Part shown: one piece after another, positions 36,785 through 46,210 of the stretch | How positions within the stretch are numbered: the first letter of the stretch is position 1 | How the letters are laid out: the number at the start of each line of letters is the position of its first letter | DNA from: JBOFFC01 sp051648405 | GTDB taxonomy: Bacteria; Planctomycetota; Planctomycetia; Pirellulales; Lacipirellulaceae | Assembly (NCBI GenBank): GCA_051648405.1 | Contig: JBOFFC010000104.1 | Coordinates: 12,388 to 76,387 of the forward strand | DNA: 64,000 bases | Direction: 5' to 3' | Notes under the pieces: generated by a model | The model's input: the letters and a program-made list of their open reading frames with translations, nothing else | Databases searched by the model: none | Told to the model about the DNA's origin: nothing | Program-made: the position numbers and the translations under genes

Positions 36785-38014
36785 ATGAAGTACGCGATCG
36801 TCATCCCCGATGGGGCCGCCGACCAGCCGCAGGAGGCCCTCGGGGGGCAGACGCCGCTCGAGGCGGCCCGCACTCCCAACATGGACTCCCTGGCTGCGCA
36901 AGGAGTCGTCGCCCGCGCCTGCCACACGCCGCGGGGGCTGCCGGCCGGGTCGGAGATCGGCAACCTCAGCCTGCTGGGCTACGACCCGTTCGCCCACTTC
37001 ACCGGCCGGGCGCCGATGGAGGCCGCGGCCCAAGGGATTGCGCTGGGGGACGGCGACTGGGCGATCCGCTGCAACACGGTAACGATCGGCCGCGAAGACG
37101 ACGCCCCCGTGATGCACGACTTCACGGCCGACCACATCTCGACCGAGGAATCGGCCGCGCTCTTGGCGGACGTGCAGCGCACGATCGCGAGCGACCCTAA
37201 GTTCTGCGGGGCGCTCGAGTTCGTCCCTGGAGTCAGCTACCGCAACCTGCTGATCTGGCGTGGCGCAAAGCTCCCGGCCCCGTTCACGCTCGACACCCGC
37301 ACCGAGGCGCCGCACGACTGGACCGACCTGTCGGTCGCCGAGGCGCACCCCAAGGGCCCGGGGGGCGACGTGCTCGTCGAGCTGATGGACGCCTCCGCCA
37401 AGCTGTTCGCCGACCACCCGGTGAACCGAGCGCGGGTCGCGGCGGGCAAGCTCCCCGCGACCAGCGTTTGGTTGTGGGGGCAGGGGGGGGCGCCGACGCT
37501 CGAGCCGTTCGCGCAGAAGTACGGCCCGCGCGGGGCGATGATCACGGCGGTCGACCTGCTGCGGGGGATCGCGGCGCTCGTGGGTTGGGACCGGATCGAG
37601 GTCCCCGGCGCCACGGGTTACCTCGACACCGACTACGTCGCCAAGGGTCGCTACGCCGTCGATGCGCTCGACCGCTACGACCTGGTGTGCGTCCACGTCG
37701 AGGCGCCCGACGAGGCGTCGCACGAGGGGCGCGTCGAGGAGAAGGTCAAGGCGATCGAAGAGATCGACCGGCACGTCGTCGGGCCGCTTGTCGAGCGGCT
37801 GCGATCGGCGGGGGACTGGCGCCTGATGATCAGCCCCGACCACCCGACGTTCCTGGCGACCAAGAAACACACGCACGGCGACGTGCCGGTCTGCATGGCG
37901 GGCGTGGGGATCGAGGCCGACTCATCCACCGCCTACGACGACCGAGTCGCAAGCGCCTCGCCGCTGGCGTTCCCCCAGGGCTGGGAGGCGATGGGGTGGT
38001 TCCTGCGAAGCTAG
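36785..38014 (+). CDS. apgM: ApgM-family protein: cofactor-independent phosphoglycerate mutase or proposed homoserine kinase
   Basis: 409 residues, alkaline-phosphatase superfamily. Metal-binding and catalytic motifs: MKYAIVIPDGAADQP, the nucleophile region GSEIGNLSLLGYDPFAHFTG, AFIRC-like DWAIRCNTVTI, VHVEAPDEASHEG and SPDHPTFLATKKHTHGDVPV. Members of this family include archaeal-type phosphoglycerate mutases, but a subgroup (described as TIGR02535, proposed homoserine kinase) sits beside hom and threonine genes where no GHMP-type ThrB exists. Here it lies between hom and lysC, so the homoserine kinase role is favoured by context; the sequence alone does not decide. Confidence 0.8.
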   Translation: MKYAIVIPDGAADQPQEALGGQTPLEAARTPNMDSLAAQGVVARACHTPRGLPAGSEIGNLSLLGYDPFAHFTGRAPMEAAAQGIALGDGDWAIRCNTVTIGREDDAPVMHDFTADHISTEESAALLADVQRTIASDPKFCGALEFVPGVSYRNLLIWRGAKLPAPFTLDTRTEAPHDWTDLSVAEAHPKGPGGDVLVELMDASAKLFADHPVNRARVAAGKLPATSVWLWGQGGAPTLEPFAQKYGPRGAMITAVDLLRGIAALVGWDRIEVPGATGYLDTDYVAKGRYAVDALDRYDLVCVHVEAPDEASHEGRVEEKVKAIEEIDRHVVGPLVERLRSAGDWRLMISPDHPTFLATKKHTHGDVPVCMAGVGIEADSSTAYDDRVASASPLAFPQGWEAMGWFLRS

Positions 38015-38103
38015 ACAGGATTTCAGGATGACGAAGGGATTTACATGATTCGTTCGCCGCAGCCTGATCCTGTCCATCCGTTTCAATCCTGTAATCCTGT
38101 CAA
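38014..38103. repeat. Palindromic word repeat (GACAGGATT...AATCCTGTC)
   Basis: Starts GACAGGATTTCAGGATGA and ends AATCCTGTAATCCTGTC, with complementary arms around GATTTACATGATTC. It separates the apgM-like gene from lysC and overlaps the last base of the former's stop codon. Similar sequences are a recurring intergenic pattern in such genomes. Confidence 0.85.
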
Positions 38104-38124
38104 GCTTTCTACCTTCGCGAAGCC

Positions 38125-39912
38125 ATGCCTCTCCTAGTCCAAAAGTTCGGCGGCACCAGCGTCGCCGACCCCGAGAAGATCCGCGCCGCCGCTCGCCGCG
38201 CGCTCCGCGCTCAGTCGCAGGGCGCCCAGGTTGTGGTCGTCGTGAGCGCGATGGGCAAGAACACCGACACGCTGATCGAACTGGCCGAGCAGGTCTGCGA
38301 AGACCCCCCCGCGCGCGAGATGGACATGCTCCTCTCGACCGGCGAGCAGGTCTCTGTCGCGCTGATGGCGATGGCCATCCACGACCTGGGGGGGAAGGCG
38401 GTGAGCCTCACCGGCGGGCAGATCGGGATCCTCACCGACAGCACGCACGGCAAGGCGCGGATCCAGTCGATCAGCACCGAGCGGGTCAAGAAGCACCTCG
38501 AAGAGGGCGCCATCGTCATCGCGGCCGGCTTCCAGGGGACCGACGAGGAGTTCAACATCACGACGCTCGGTCGCGGCGGCAGCGACACGACCGCCGTGGC
38601 CCTCGCCGCGGTCCTGGGGGCCGAGATGTGCGAGATCTACACCGACGTCGATGGCGTCTTCACGACCGACCCGCGGATCGAGGCCTCGGCCCGCAAGATG
38701 AGCCACGTCTCGCACGACGAGATGCTCGAGATGGCGAGCCTCGGCGCCGGCGTCATGCACAGCCGCTCGATCGAATTCGGCAAGAAATTCAACGTGCCGA
38801 TCCACGTCCGTAACAGCGGCGTCTTCACCGACGAGCCGGGGACGATCATCGGCCCGATCGCCGAGTCGGCCACCCGCCCCGTCAGCGGCGCCGCGCTCAC
38901 CAAGAACGAGGCCCGCATCACCGTGGCCGGCGTCCCCGACAAGCCGGGGACCAGCTTCGCGCTGCTGAAGCGGCTCGCCGAGGCGAACATCACGGTCGAT
39001 ATGATCGTGCAAAACCGTGGCAAAGGGGGCCGGGCGAACATCTCGTTCACGGTCATCGACACCGACCTCCCGAAGGCGCTGAAGGCGACCGGCGAGGCGG
39101 CCGAGGGGATCGGGGCCGAGGGGGTGACGCACGACAAGACCGTGTCGAAGGTCTCCGTCGTGGGCCTGGGGATGGCGACCCAATCGGGGGTCGCCGACCG
39201 CATGTTCCGCGCGCTAGCCGAGGCGAACATCAACATCCAGGCGATCACCACCAGCAAGATCAAGGTCTCGTGCCTCGTGGACCGCGAGCGGGCCCAAGAG
39301 GCGCTGCGAGTCGTGCACCGCGAGTTCGAGCTCGAGAAGCCCCCGACCGAGCGCGTCACGTTCGGCGAGACGATCGCCGCCGCCGCCCGCGCCAAGGCGG
39401 CCGACGCCAAGGCCGTCATCCACCGCCTCGAGGCGATGGAGGGGCTCACGATCGACGGCGCCACGCTCGACGACTCGCAGTCGCTGTTCTCGCTCTCGCA
39501 GGTCCCCGACAAGCCGGGGATCGCCGCGGACATCTTCGAGGCGATCAGCTCGAAGGAAATCGTCGTCGATCTGATCGTCCAGAGCATCGGCTTCGACGGC
39601 CTCACGACGGTTGGCTTCACGGTCCCCAGGAAGGACCACGCGGCGGCCGAGGAGGTCGTCAAGCAGCTCGTGACGCGGTTCGGCGGCGCTTCGACGAGCG
39701 AGCCTTCGATCGCGATCCTGTCGGTGACCGGCGTCGGCGTGCGCAGCCACACGGGGGTCGGCACGCGGATGTTCCGCGCCCTCAGCGACGCGGGGATCAA
39801 CGTCGAGCTAATCGGCACGAGCGAGGTCGAAGTCAACGTGGTCGTCGCCGGTGCCCACGGCGCGGCGGGCCTCGCTGCTTTGAAGCAGGCGTTTGCCGAC
39901 GTGGTGGGGTGA
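38125..39912 (+). CDS. lysC: Aspartate kinase with four ACT domains
   Basis: First step of lysine/threonine/methionine synthesis. 595 residues, much longer than the usual 400-450. The kinase domain opens VQKFGGTSVADPEKI and has SAMGKNTDTLIELA, FNITTLGRGGSDTTAVALAA and EIYTDVDGVFTTDPR. After residue 260 come four ACT units in two pairs: ITVAGVPDKPGTSFALLKRL and VSVVGLGMATQSGVADRMF, then SLSQVPDKPGIAADIFEAIS and LSVTGVGVRSHTGVGTRMF. The same four-ACT form is known from cyanobacterial enzymes. Last gene of the hom cluster. Confidence 0.94.
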   Translation: MPLLVQKFGGTSVADPEKIRAAARRALRAQSQGAQVVVVVSAMGKNTDTLIELAEQVCEDPPAREMDMLLSTGEQVSVALMAMAIHDLGGKAVSLTGGQIGILTDSTHGKARIQSISTERVKKHLEEGAIVIAAGFQGTDEEFNITTLGRGGSDTTAVALAAVLGAEMCEIYTDVDGVFTTDPRIEASARKMSHVSHDEMLEMASLGAGVMHSRSIEFGKKFNVPIHVRNSGVFTDEPGTIIGPIAESATRPVSGAALTKNEARITVAGVPDKPGTSFALLKRLAEANITVDMIVQNRGKGGRANISFTVIDTDLPKALKATGEAAEGIGAEGVTHDKTVSKVSVVGLGMATQSGVADRMFRALAEANINIQAITTSKIKVSCLVDRERAQEALRVVHREFELEKPPTERVTFGETIAAAARAKAADAKAVIHRLEAMEGLTIDGATLDDSQSLFSLSQVPDKPGIAADIFEAISSKEIVVDLIVQSIGFDGLTTVGFTVPRKDHAAAEEVVKQLVTRFGGASTSEPSIAILSVTGVGVRSHTGVGTRMFRALSDAGINVELIGTSEVEVNVVVAGAHGAAGLAALKQAFADVVG

Positions 39913-40028
39913 GTGCGTCGGCAATCAGCGGTCGGCGATCAAGCGGCTAACCCTGAACTCCGGGTGCGACGTTTGCTGAGAAACCGCCAATCGCTGTCGG
40001 CCGACAGCTAACAGCCGACAGCCCCCCA
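39913..40028. repeat. Interspersed repeat between lysC and the nuclease-domain gene
   Basis: Words such as AATCAGCGGTCGGCGATCA and GCTGTCGGCCGACAGCTAAC recur at 3541-3565 and 46490-46555. It lies between convergent genes. Confidence 0.6.
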
Positions 40029-40445
40029 CTACCCCCCTTGCTGCTCGCGCAGCACGTCGTTCAGTACGTCCTCGGCGACGTAGATCGGCAGCGCGGGGTC
40101 GCAGGCCACGGCCACGGCGATCGCGTCGCTCGGGCGGGCGTCGATCTCGACCAGCTCGCCGTCGTGGCGGACCCTCAGACGTGCGTAGTAGACGTGCTCG
40201 CGCAGCTCGGTGATCACCACGTCTTGCAGGGTCCCCCCCAGCCCCTCGACGACCGACACCAGCAGGTCGTGCGTCAGCGGGCGGGCCGCTTCGACGTGCT
40301 TCACGTGGCGGTCGATGCTCGTCGCCTCGAAGTAGCCGATCAGGATCGGGAACGTCCGCGAGCCATCGACTTCCTTCAGGTAGATCACCTGCTGGTCGTT
40401 GATCTCGCTGATGATGATCCGCGACAACTCCATGGCGACCGGCAT
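40029..40445 (-). CDS. Bifunctional nuclease (BFN/DUF151) domain protein
   Basis: 138 residues. It matches the family through MELSRIIISEINDQQVIYLK, RTFPILIGYFEATSIDRHVK, PLTHDLLVSVVEGLGGTLQD and IDARPSDAIAVAVACDPALP. Related plant and mycobacterial proteins have RNase and DNase activity. It is downstream of nhaA on the same strand with a 125-base gap. ATG 40445 (MPVAMELSR) is preferred; MELSR at 40433 is an alternative. Confidence 0.85.
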   Translation of the reverse strand: MPVAMELSRIIISEINDQQVIYLKEVDGSRTFPILIGYFEATSIDRHVKHVEAARPLTHDLLVSVVEGLGGTLQDVVITELREHVYYARLRVRHDGELVEIDARPSDAIAVAVACDPALPIYVAEDVLNDVLREQQGG

Positions 40446-40570
40446 GACGAGGTCCTCGCGTCGTGGTGAAGAGAGGGAGCGGGCGACGGACCGAGTACGT
40501 TCCGTGGTCTGCCGAGTATAGCCCGTCGGCGCCGTCCGTGCCGCATCCGGGGAGGGGCGACGAGTGCCGA

Positions 40571-41932
40571 TTAGGCTTCGGCCGGTCCCTGGTCGAGGGG
40601 CGGGGTCCGCACGAGGAGCGTCGCCCCGCCGATCGCGCTGGCGACCGAGCCGACGAGCACGCCGATCTTGCCCGCGCCGGCCTGCGTCGCGTAGGCCTCC
40701 CCCTCGAAGGCCAGCTCGTTGAGGAACAGCGCCATCGTGAAGCCGATCCCGGCGAGCAGCGCCCCCCCGACCAAGTGCCGCCAACCGACGCCGCTCGGCA
40801 GCGACGCGAAGCCGCTGGCGACGGCGAGCCACGCGAACAGCGACACGCCGACCCCTTTGCCTACCACGAGGCCCACGGCGACGGCGATCGCCACGGGGCT
40901 CAGCAGCGCAGCGGGCTCGACGGCGACCCCAGCGTTTGCCAGCGCAAAAAGCGGCATCACGACGAAGGCGACCCACGGGTGGAGCGTCGTCTCGAGCCGG
41001 TGCAGCGGGGAGGTTGCCTCGCGGGCGGCGAAGCGGACCGAGTTGAGCGCGTCGTCGTGCTCCCCCGTGTCGCCCGGTGTGGCGTCGCGTGCGCCGTCGA
41101 GCGCCGCGGTGAGTGACTTTCGATCGATCCACGGCCGAGCCGGCGTCAGCAGGCCAAGGATCACCCCGGCGATCGTGGGGTGGACCCCCGACTCGAAGAA
41201 CCCCAGCCAAACGACCACCCCGACGACGACGTACGGCAGCACGCCGCGGACGCCGAGTTTCGCCAGCAGCAGCGTCGCCGTGATCCCCGCCCCCGCCACA
41301 CCGAGCCAGCCCCAGGCGACCGACTCGGTGAACACGGCGGCGATCACCAGGATCGCGCCGATGTCGTCGGCGATGGCGAGCGTCAGCAAGAACACCTTGA
41401 GCCCCAGCGGGGCGCGGGGCCCGAGCAGGGCGAGCACCCCCACGACGAACGCGATGTCGGTCGCCATCGGAATCGCCCAACCCCGCGCCCCCGCTTCGCC
41501 CGTCGGGAACAGGCAGTACACGAGCGCGGGGACGATCATCCCCCCCGCCGCCGCGACGACGGGCAGGGCCGCCTTGCGCAGGTCGGAGAGCTCGCCGTGG
41601 ACCACCTCGCGTTTGACCTCGAGTCCCACCACGAAAAAGAACACGGTCATCAGCACGTCGTTGACGACGAAGTGCCCGACCGAGTGCGTGTGCTGGTACC
41701 CGCCGATGCCGAACGCAATCGGCGTCTCCCAGATCGCGGCGAAGCGCTCGGCCAGCGGCGAGTTCGCCAGCACGATCCCGACGGCCGCGCACGCTAGCAG
41801 GACGCAGCCCCCGGCGGCCTCGATCGCCAGGAACCGGTGCAGCGGCGACAGAAGCCGATCGACCAGGCGCGGCGATGGTGCGAGCACGGCCGCGGGAGCG
41901 GAGTCAGCGTTCGGGGGGGGACGTTGCTTCAT
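40571..41932 (-). CDS. nhaA: Na+/H+ antiporter NhaA
   Basis: Exports sodium in exchange for protons across the inner membrane. 453 residues, about 11-12 helices. Signature parts: FFFVVGLEVKREVVHGELSD, WAIPMATDIAFVVGVLALLG, and the paired aspartates in LAIADDIGAILVIAAVF. The cytoplasmic loop after helix 8 is enlarged (DGARDATPGDTGEHDDALNS). Its ATG overlaps the TGA of the PQQ-propeller gene in an ATGA, so translation is coupled. A sodium pump would fit a marine or salty habitat. Confidence 0.94.
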   Translation of the reverse strand: MKQRPPPNADSAPAAVLAPSPRLVDRLLSPLHRFLAIEAAGGCVLLACAAVGIVLANSPLAERFAAIWETPIAFGIGGYQHTHSVGHFVVNDVLMTVFFFVVGLEVKREVVHGELSDLRKAALPVVAAAGGMIVPALVYCLFPTGEAGARGWAIPMATDIAFVVGVLALLGPRAPLGLKVFLLTLAIADDIGAILVIAAVFTESVAWGWLGVAGAGITATLLLAKLGVRGVLPYVVVGVVVWLGFFESGVHPTIAGVILGLLTPARPWIDRKSLTAALDGARDATPGDTGEHDDALNSVRFAAREATSPLHRLETTLHPWVAFVVMPLFALANAGVAVEPAALLSPVAIAVAVGLVVGKGVGVSLFAWLAVASGFASLPSGVGWRHLVGGALLAGIGFTMALFLNELAFEGEAYATQAGAGKIGVLVGSVASAIGGATLLVRTPPLDQGPAEA

Positions 41933-43680
41933 GGCTTTATGGTCGCCACGGTCGCGGCGGGGGCCGCGAGCTCGACGCACGCGGCCTCCTCGCCGTTGCG
42001 GACAAACAGGCGGTCGCCGACCACGATCGGGTGATTCCAGGTCTTCCCTTCGATCGCCGCGAACGTGCCGTGCTCCGCGTGCTTCGCCGGGTCGGCCCCT
42101 ACGGCGACCAGGTCTCCCTTCTCGCTGACTACGACGAGGCGCTCGGCGTCGGGCAGCAGCACCAACTGGCCGAAGCCGTAGCGGCCCCGCTTCCACTGCC
42201 GCTTCCCGGTGGCGAAATCGATGCAGGCCAGCATGTTCTGGTCGAAGCCATAAATGTGCCCCGCGTGGTGCACGAAGTCGTTGAACGACGGCTTGAGGTC
42301 GCGCGAATCCCACACTTTCTTGACCGTCCAGGCCCCCTCTTCACGCGTGACATCGACCCGGGCGACGCCGATTCCGTCGCCGAGCGCGACGACGACCGAC
42401 TCCGCTCCGATCTGCTGCGGCTGGACCATTGGCGCCTGGGTCCCCTCGGGGAAGTCGAACGTCCATAACTCGGCGCCGGTCGCCGGGTCGAGCCCGCGGA
42501 GCGCTTCGCTGTCTGCGAAGAGGACGGTCGGAGCGCCGTCGAAATCGGCCGGTTGGGCCGACGCGTAGTTCATCCCGCCCGAGGCGGCCTTCCAGCGCAG
42601 CTCGCCGGTCGCCACGTCGTGGGCCACCAGGGCGCGGCCGTCGGACCCGTCGGCGTAGACGATCACGAGGTCTCCTACCACGAGCGGCGACGCGGCGAAG
42701 CCCCACATCGGCACGGGTGCGTCCCAATCAGCGACGTAGTCGTGTTTCCAAAGCACCTCGCCGGTGGCGGCGTCGAGCGCAACAAAGACCCCGCGACCGC
42801 CGAGGGCGAACACACGGCCGTCGGCGTAGGTCGGCGTGCCGCGCGGGCCAGCGCCGGAGACGACCTCGACGAAGCGGCTGGGGGTCCCGTGGCGCCACAG
42901 CTCCTTGCCATCGGCGGCGTCGTAGCAGACGACGGCGTCTTCGTCGCCGCGCTGCTCTTGCGAGAAGAGTCGCCCCGAGACGTGCGCGAACGAGCCCCAG
43001 CCGGGCCCGACGTTGATCCGCCAGACCTCGCGCGGCGGCGAGGCGTTCCAGTCGAGCGAGTCGATCGACCCGTCGGCGATCCCGTTGCGGAGCGCACCGC
43101 GGAACCCGGGCCACTCGGCCTTGCCGGGGGTCCATCCCGCCGATTCTACGACGGCGGCGCGATGCGTAGGCTGCGCGGCGACGAGCTCCTCTTCCGGCGA
43201 CGGCAACCAGCGCCACGCGAGTTGCGGTCGGTAGTCGCCGTCGAAGCCATCGACTCGCCCGAGCAGGTGCGCTGCCCAGCCTGCGGCGAGCAACGCGGAG
43301 ACGAGCGCGAGCCGACCTCCGCTCGACCAGTTGCGCGCCAAGGCGACCCCAAATACCGAGAGCGCGATCGCCAGCGGCGCGCCGTAAATCCAAACGACCA
43401 CCTTCATCATCGGGTAGACGGTCCACCACGCGGCGGACCCCAGGGCGGCGGCGACCGCGACGATGGACGCTCCATCGAACCACCGCAGCCTGCTGAAGAA
43501 GACGACCCACACAGCAGCCAAGAGCACGCACACGCCCGGGCCCGCCATCATCGACACGAAGCGTGGAAAGTTGGTGATCGACGAGGCCTGCGAAAGCAGG
43601 ATCGTCGCGGCCTGCAAGGCGACGATCACGGCGGCGGGCCAAAGGCGGAGGCGCCGCTGCGGGGCTTCGGGGTCGGGCAT
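41929..43680 (-). CDS. Membrane protein with PQQ-like beta-propeller
   Basis: 583 residues. About four to five membrane helices in the first 150 residues (WPAAVIVALQAATILL, MMAGPGVCVLLAAVWVVFF, ASIVAVAAALGSAAWW, LAIALSVFGVALAR), then a propeller of repeats with the W-x-x-D/G core: AVVCYDAADGKELWRHGTPS, GVFVALDAATGEVLWKHDYV, ALVAHDVATGELRWKAASGG and MLACIDFATGKRQWKRGRYG. The fold binds PQQ in dehydrogenases or acts as scaffold (BamB-like); no catalytic cysteine pair is seen. Overlaps nhaA by four bases (ATGA), suggesting the two work or are made together. ATG 43680 starts before the first helix. Confidence 0.85.
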   Translation of the reverse strand: MPDPEAPQRRLRLWPAAVIVALQAATILLSQASSITNFPRFVSMMAGPGVCVLLAAVWVVFFSRLRWFDGASIVAVAAALGSAAWWTVYPMMKVVVWIYGAPLAIALSVFGVALARNWSSGGRLALVSALLAAGWAAHLLGRVDGFDGDYRPQLAWRWLPSPEEELVAAQPTHRAAVVESAGWTPGKAEWPGFRGALRNGIADGSIDSLDWNASPPREVWRINVGPGWGSFAHVSGRLFSQEQRGDEDAVVCYDAADGKELWRHGTPSRFVEVVSGAGPRGTPTYADGRVFALGGRGVFVALDAATGEVLWKHDYVADWDAPVPMWGFAASPLVVGDLVIVYADGSDGRALVAHDVATGELRWKAASGGMNYASAQPADFDGAPTVLFADSEALRGLDPATGAELWTFDFPEGTQAPMVQPQQIGAESVVVALGDGIGVARVDVTREEGAWTVKKVWDSRDLKPSFNDFVHHAGHIYGFDQNMLACIDFATGKRQWKRGRYGFGQLVLLPDAERLVVVSEKGDLVAVGADPAKHAEHGTFAAIEGKTWNHPIVVGDRLFVRNGEEAACVELAAPAATVATIKP

Positions 43681-43839
43681 CGGTGGTCGCCTGAAGGGTG
43701 GGGTGCGCGTTGGGTGACAACGCACAACGGAGAGACAGCCGATTATCAAGGAGCGGGCGCCATCGACCAAGGGGCGTTATGCTCGGTGGCAAGTCGCCGA
43801 CGCCGCCGATCGACCCGTTCCACGAAGCGAGTGCCCACC

Positions 43840-44631
43840 ATGAAGCCGTGGCTTGTCGCTGAATCGACGCTCGACACGTGGCGCGACGCCCCGCCGGAGG
43901 TCGTGGTGCTCCCCTTCGGCGCCACCGAGCCGCACGGTCCCCACCTGCCGTACGCGACCGACAACTACCAGGTCGAGGCCGTGGCCGACCGCGCGGCGGG
44001 GGTCGCCTGGAACCGCGGCGCACGCGTCGCGGTGCTGCCGGTCATCCCCTTCGGCGTGCAGACGACGCAGCGCGCCTACCCGCTAGCGATGAACCTCTAC
44101 CCGACGACGCTGTTCCGCGTGCTGTCGGACCTCGCCGAGACGCTCGCTGCGAGCGGTGTCGCGAAGGGGGTGATCCTCAACGGGCATGGTGGCAACGACT
44201 TCTACGGCTGGATCAAGGAGACGCACGGCAAGACCGGCGTGTGGTTCTGCCAAGTGAACTGGTTCGCGATCGAGGCGCCGCTCGCCAAGTCGCTGTTCCC
44301 CGCCGGCGGGGACCACGCGAACGACTTCGAGACGAGCTGCGTGCTGTCGATCCGTCCCGACCTGGTGCGCCTCGACCGCGCCGGCGACGGACGCACGGCG
44401 ACGGCGCGGCTGAGCGCGCTGCGCGAGGGTTGGGCCCGCGCGCCGCGCGAGTGGGACCGCTACACGGCCGACTCGACCGCCGGCGACCCGCGCGAGGCGA
44501 CGGCCGAGAAAGGGGCTCGCTACCTCGAAGCCGTCGTGACGCGGCTCGGCGAGTTCTTGGTGGAGCTGGCCGCGGAGACGATCGACGCGTCATTCCCCTT
44601 CGAGCCGCTCGCGCAGAGAGGCGAGCGGTGA
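43840..44631 (+). CDS. Creatininase-family amidohydrolase
   Basis: 263 residues. The metal-binding start LPFGATEPHGPHLPYATDNY, the middle VLPVIPFGVQTTQRAYPLAM and ILNGHGGNDFYGWI, and HANDFETSCVLSIRP with the catalytic Glu/His pattern match creatinine amidohydrolase-like enzymes (which also include MftE peptidases and 3-dehydro-scyllo-inosose-type hydrolases). Substrate not deducible. It is divergent from the PQQ-propeller gene across 159 bases. Confidence 0.85.
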   Translation: MKPWLVAESTLDTWRDAPPEVVVLPFGATEPHGPHLPYATDNYQVEAVADRAAGVAWNRGARVAVLPVIPFGVQTTQRAYPLAMNLYPTTLFRVLSDLAETLAASGVAKGVILNGHGGNDFYGWIKETHGKTGVWFCQVNWFAIEAPLAKSLFPAGGDHANDFETSCVLSIRPDLVRLDRAGDGRTATARLSALREGWARAPREWDRYTADSTAGDPREATAEKGARYLEAVVTRLGEFLVELAAETIDASFPFEPLAQRGER

Positions 44632-44928
44632 GAGGCGAGGTCATGGGGGAGAGAGGCGAGAGGTTAGAGGCGAGATGATAGATGGCAGATGATTGTGATC
44701 GTGATCGTTGAGCCGCGCCCGAAGTTAGCGGAGTTGCCCCCGCGACGGTCGTCACAAACTTCGCCCCGCACCGCTTGACGCGTCAAGTCGAGCACCGGCG
44801 CAGCGCGGCCCCGCTTCGCGCGCAGCGAGCCCCGAATTGACGCGCAGCGGACCGAGCATCGACGCGCGGCGCGAGCCTCGGTAAGTTCGAGAGCAGCCGT
44901 CCAACGCACCCCCCGCCGAGCCGACGCC
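44632..44928. other. Non-coding interval with a palindrome
   Basis: Begins with a purine-rich low-complexity stretch (GAGAGAGGCGAGAGGTTAGA) and contains a perfect 14-bp palindrome CTTGACGCGTCAAG at 44774-44787, which could be an operator for the PQQ gene downstream. No gene is supported. Confidence 0.5.
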
Positions 44929-46206
44929 ATGCGCTACTACCTCCTCGCGATTGCGGCCGTCGCCGCGGTCTCCCTGCCGGCTCTTGGTGCGAACGATTGG
45001 CCGCAGTTCCGCGGCCCGCGAGCGACGGGGGTCGCCGACGACGCCCGGCCTCCGTATCAATGGGCCGCCGACAAGAACCGGGCGTGGGTCGCCGAGATCC
45101 CGGGGCGCGGTTGGTCGCAGCCGGTGGTGACCGGGGGCAAGGTGCTCGTTACGACCGCCGTCCCCGCCGGCGCGAACTTCCGCTGGGAGCTGCACTGCCT
45201 CGACCTGGCGACCGGCGAACCGCTCTGGACCAAGGTCGCGCTCGACGCCGCGCCGCGACTCGAGACGCACCGCGACAACACGTACGCCACCGAGACCCCG
45301 GTCACCGACGGCAAGCACGTCTTCACCTACTTCGGCATGATGGGCCTGTTCTGCCACGACCTCGACGGCGAGCTCGTTTGGCAGAAGGACCTCGGGGTCT
45401 TCCCGATGGACAACGGGTGGGGGACCGCCAGCTCACCGGTGCTACACGACGGCAAGCTGTTCTTGCAGGTCGACAACGAGGAATCGTCGTTCGTCGTCGC
45501 GCTCGACGCGACGAGCGGCGACGAGTTGTGGCGCGCCGAGCGCGACGAGGTCTCGAACTGGAGCACCCCACTGCTGTGGACCAACAGCCAGCGCGCCGAG
45601 CTGGTCGTTGGGGGCCGCAAGGTCGTGTCGTACGAGCCCGCGACCGGCAAGGAGCTGTGGTCGATCGACATCGGGGGACGCAGCTCGGCGAGCCCGACCT
45701 CGGACGCCGACCTCGTGGTGTTCGGTGGCGAAGACCGCACGAGCCGCGGCGGAACGCCCGGAGGGCTGTTCGCGGTCCGCGCCGGCGCTAGCGGGGCTCT
45801 CGACGTGAGCGCCCCCGCGCAGGCCGACGCGCCGGGGCTCGCCTGGTCCAACGTCCGCGGCGCGCCGGGGATGGCGTCGCCGCTCGTGTACCGCGGAATC
45901 GTCTATTGCTTCGACCGCCGCGGGGCGACCGTCAAGGCGTACGACGTCGCGACAGGGGAGCTCGCGTTCCGCGAGCGCCTGCCGGGGGGCGCCCCGTTCT
46001 GGGCTTCGCCGTGGGCGACCGGAGGCCGCGTTTACGCGATGGACGAGGTGGGGACGACGTTCGTCCTCGCCGCCGGTAAGGAGTACGACCTGCTCGGCTC
46101 GAACCAACTCGCGGGCGACCTCGAAGGGCGTTACTGGGCGACCCCGGCGGTGGCCGGCGACGCGCTCGTCGTCCGCAGCGAGACCAAGCTGGCGTGCTTC
46201 CGATGA
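44929..46206 (+). CDS. Secreted PQQ-like beta-propeller protein
   Basis: 425 residues with a signal peptide (LLAIAAVAAVSLPALGA) and the opening NDWPQFRGPRATGVADDARP that marks the family. Propeller repeats follow: ELHCLDLATGEPLWTKVALD, GLFCHDLDGELVWQKDLGVF, SFVVALDATSGDELWRAERD, VVSYEPATGKELWSIDIGGR and AYDVATGELAFRERLPGGAP. It is probably periplasmic; role unknown, possibly a scaffold or sensor. Copy number of such proteins is high in related genomes. Confidence 0.88.
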   Translation: MRYYLLAIAAVAAVSLPALGANDWPQFRGPRATGVADDARPPYQWAADKNRAWVAEIPGRGWSQPVVTGGKVLVTTAVPAGANFRWELHCLDLATGEPLWTKVALDAAPRLETHRDNTYATETPVTDGKHVFTYFGMMGLFCHDLDGELVWQKDLGVFPMDNGWGTASSPVLHDGKLFLQVDNEESSFVVALDATSGDELWRAERDEVSNWSTPLLWTNSQRAELVVGGRKVVSYEPATGKELWSIDIGGRSSASPTSDADLVVFGGEDRTSRGGTPGGLFAVRAGASGALDVSAPAQADAPGLAWSNVRGAPGMASPLVYRGIVYCFDRRGATVKAYDVATGELAFRERLPGGAPFWASPWATGGRVYAMDEVGTTFVLAAGKEYDLLGSNQLAGDLEGRYWATPAVAGDALVVRSETKLACFR

Positions 46207-46210
46207 GCGC

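Noticed and set aside
40446..41792. Fusion of the nuclease-domain protein with a long upstream frame
   Set aside because: The upstream frame is an out-of-frame reading of nhaA on the same strand; the conserved domain begins at MPVAMELSR.
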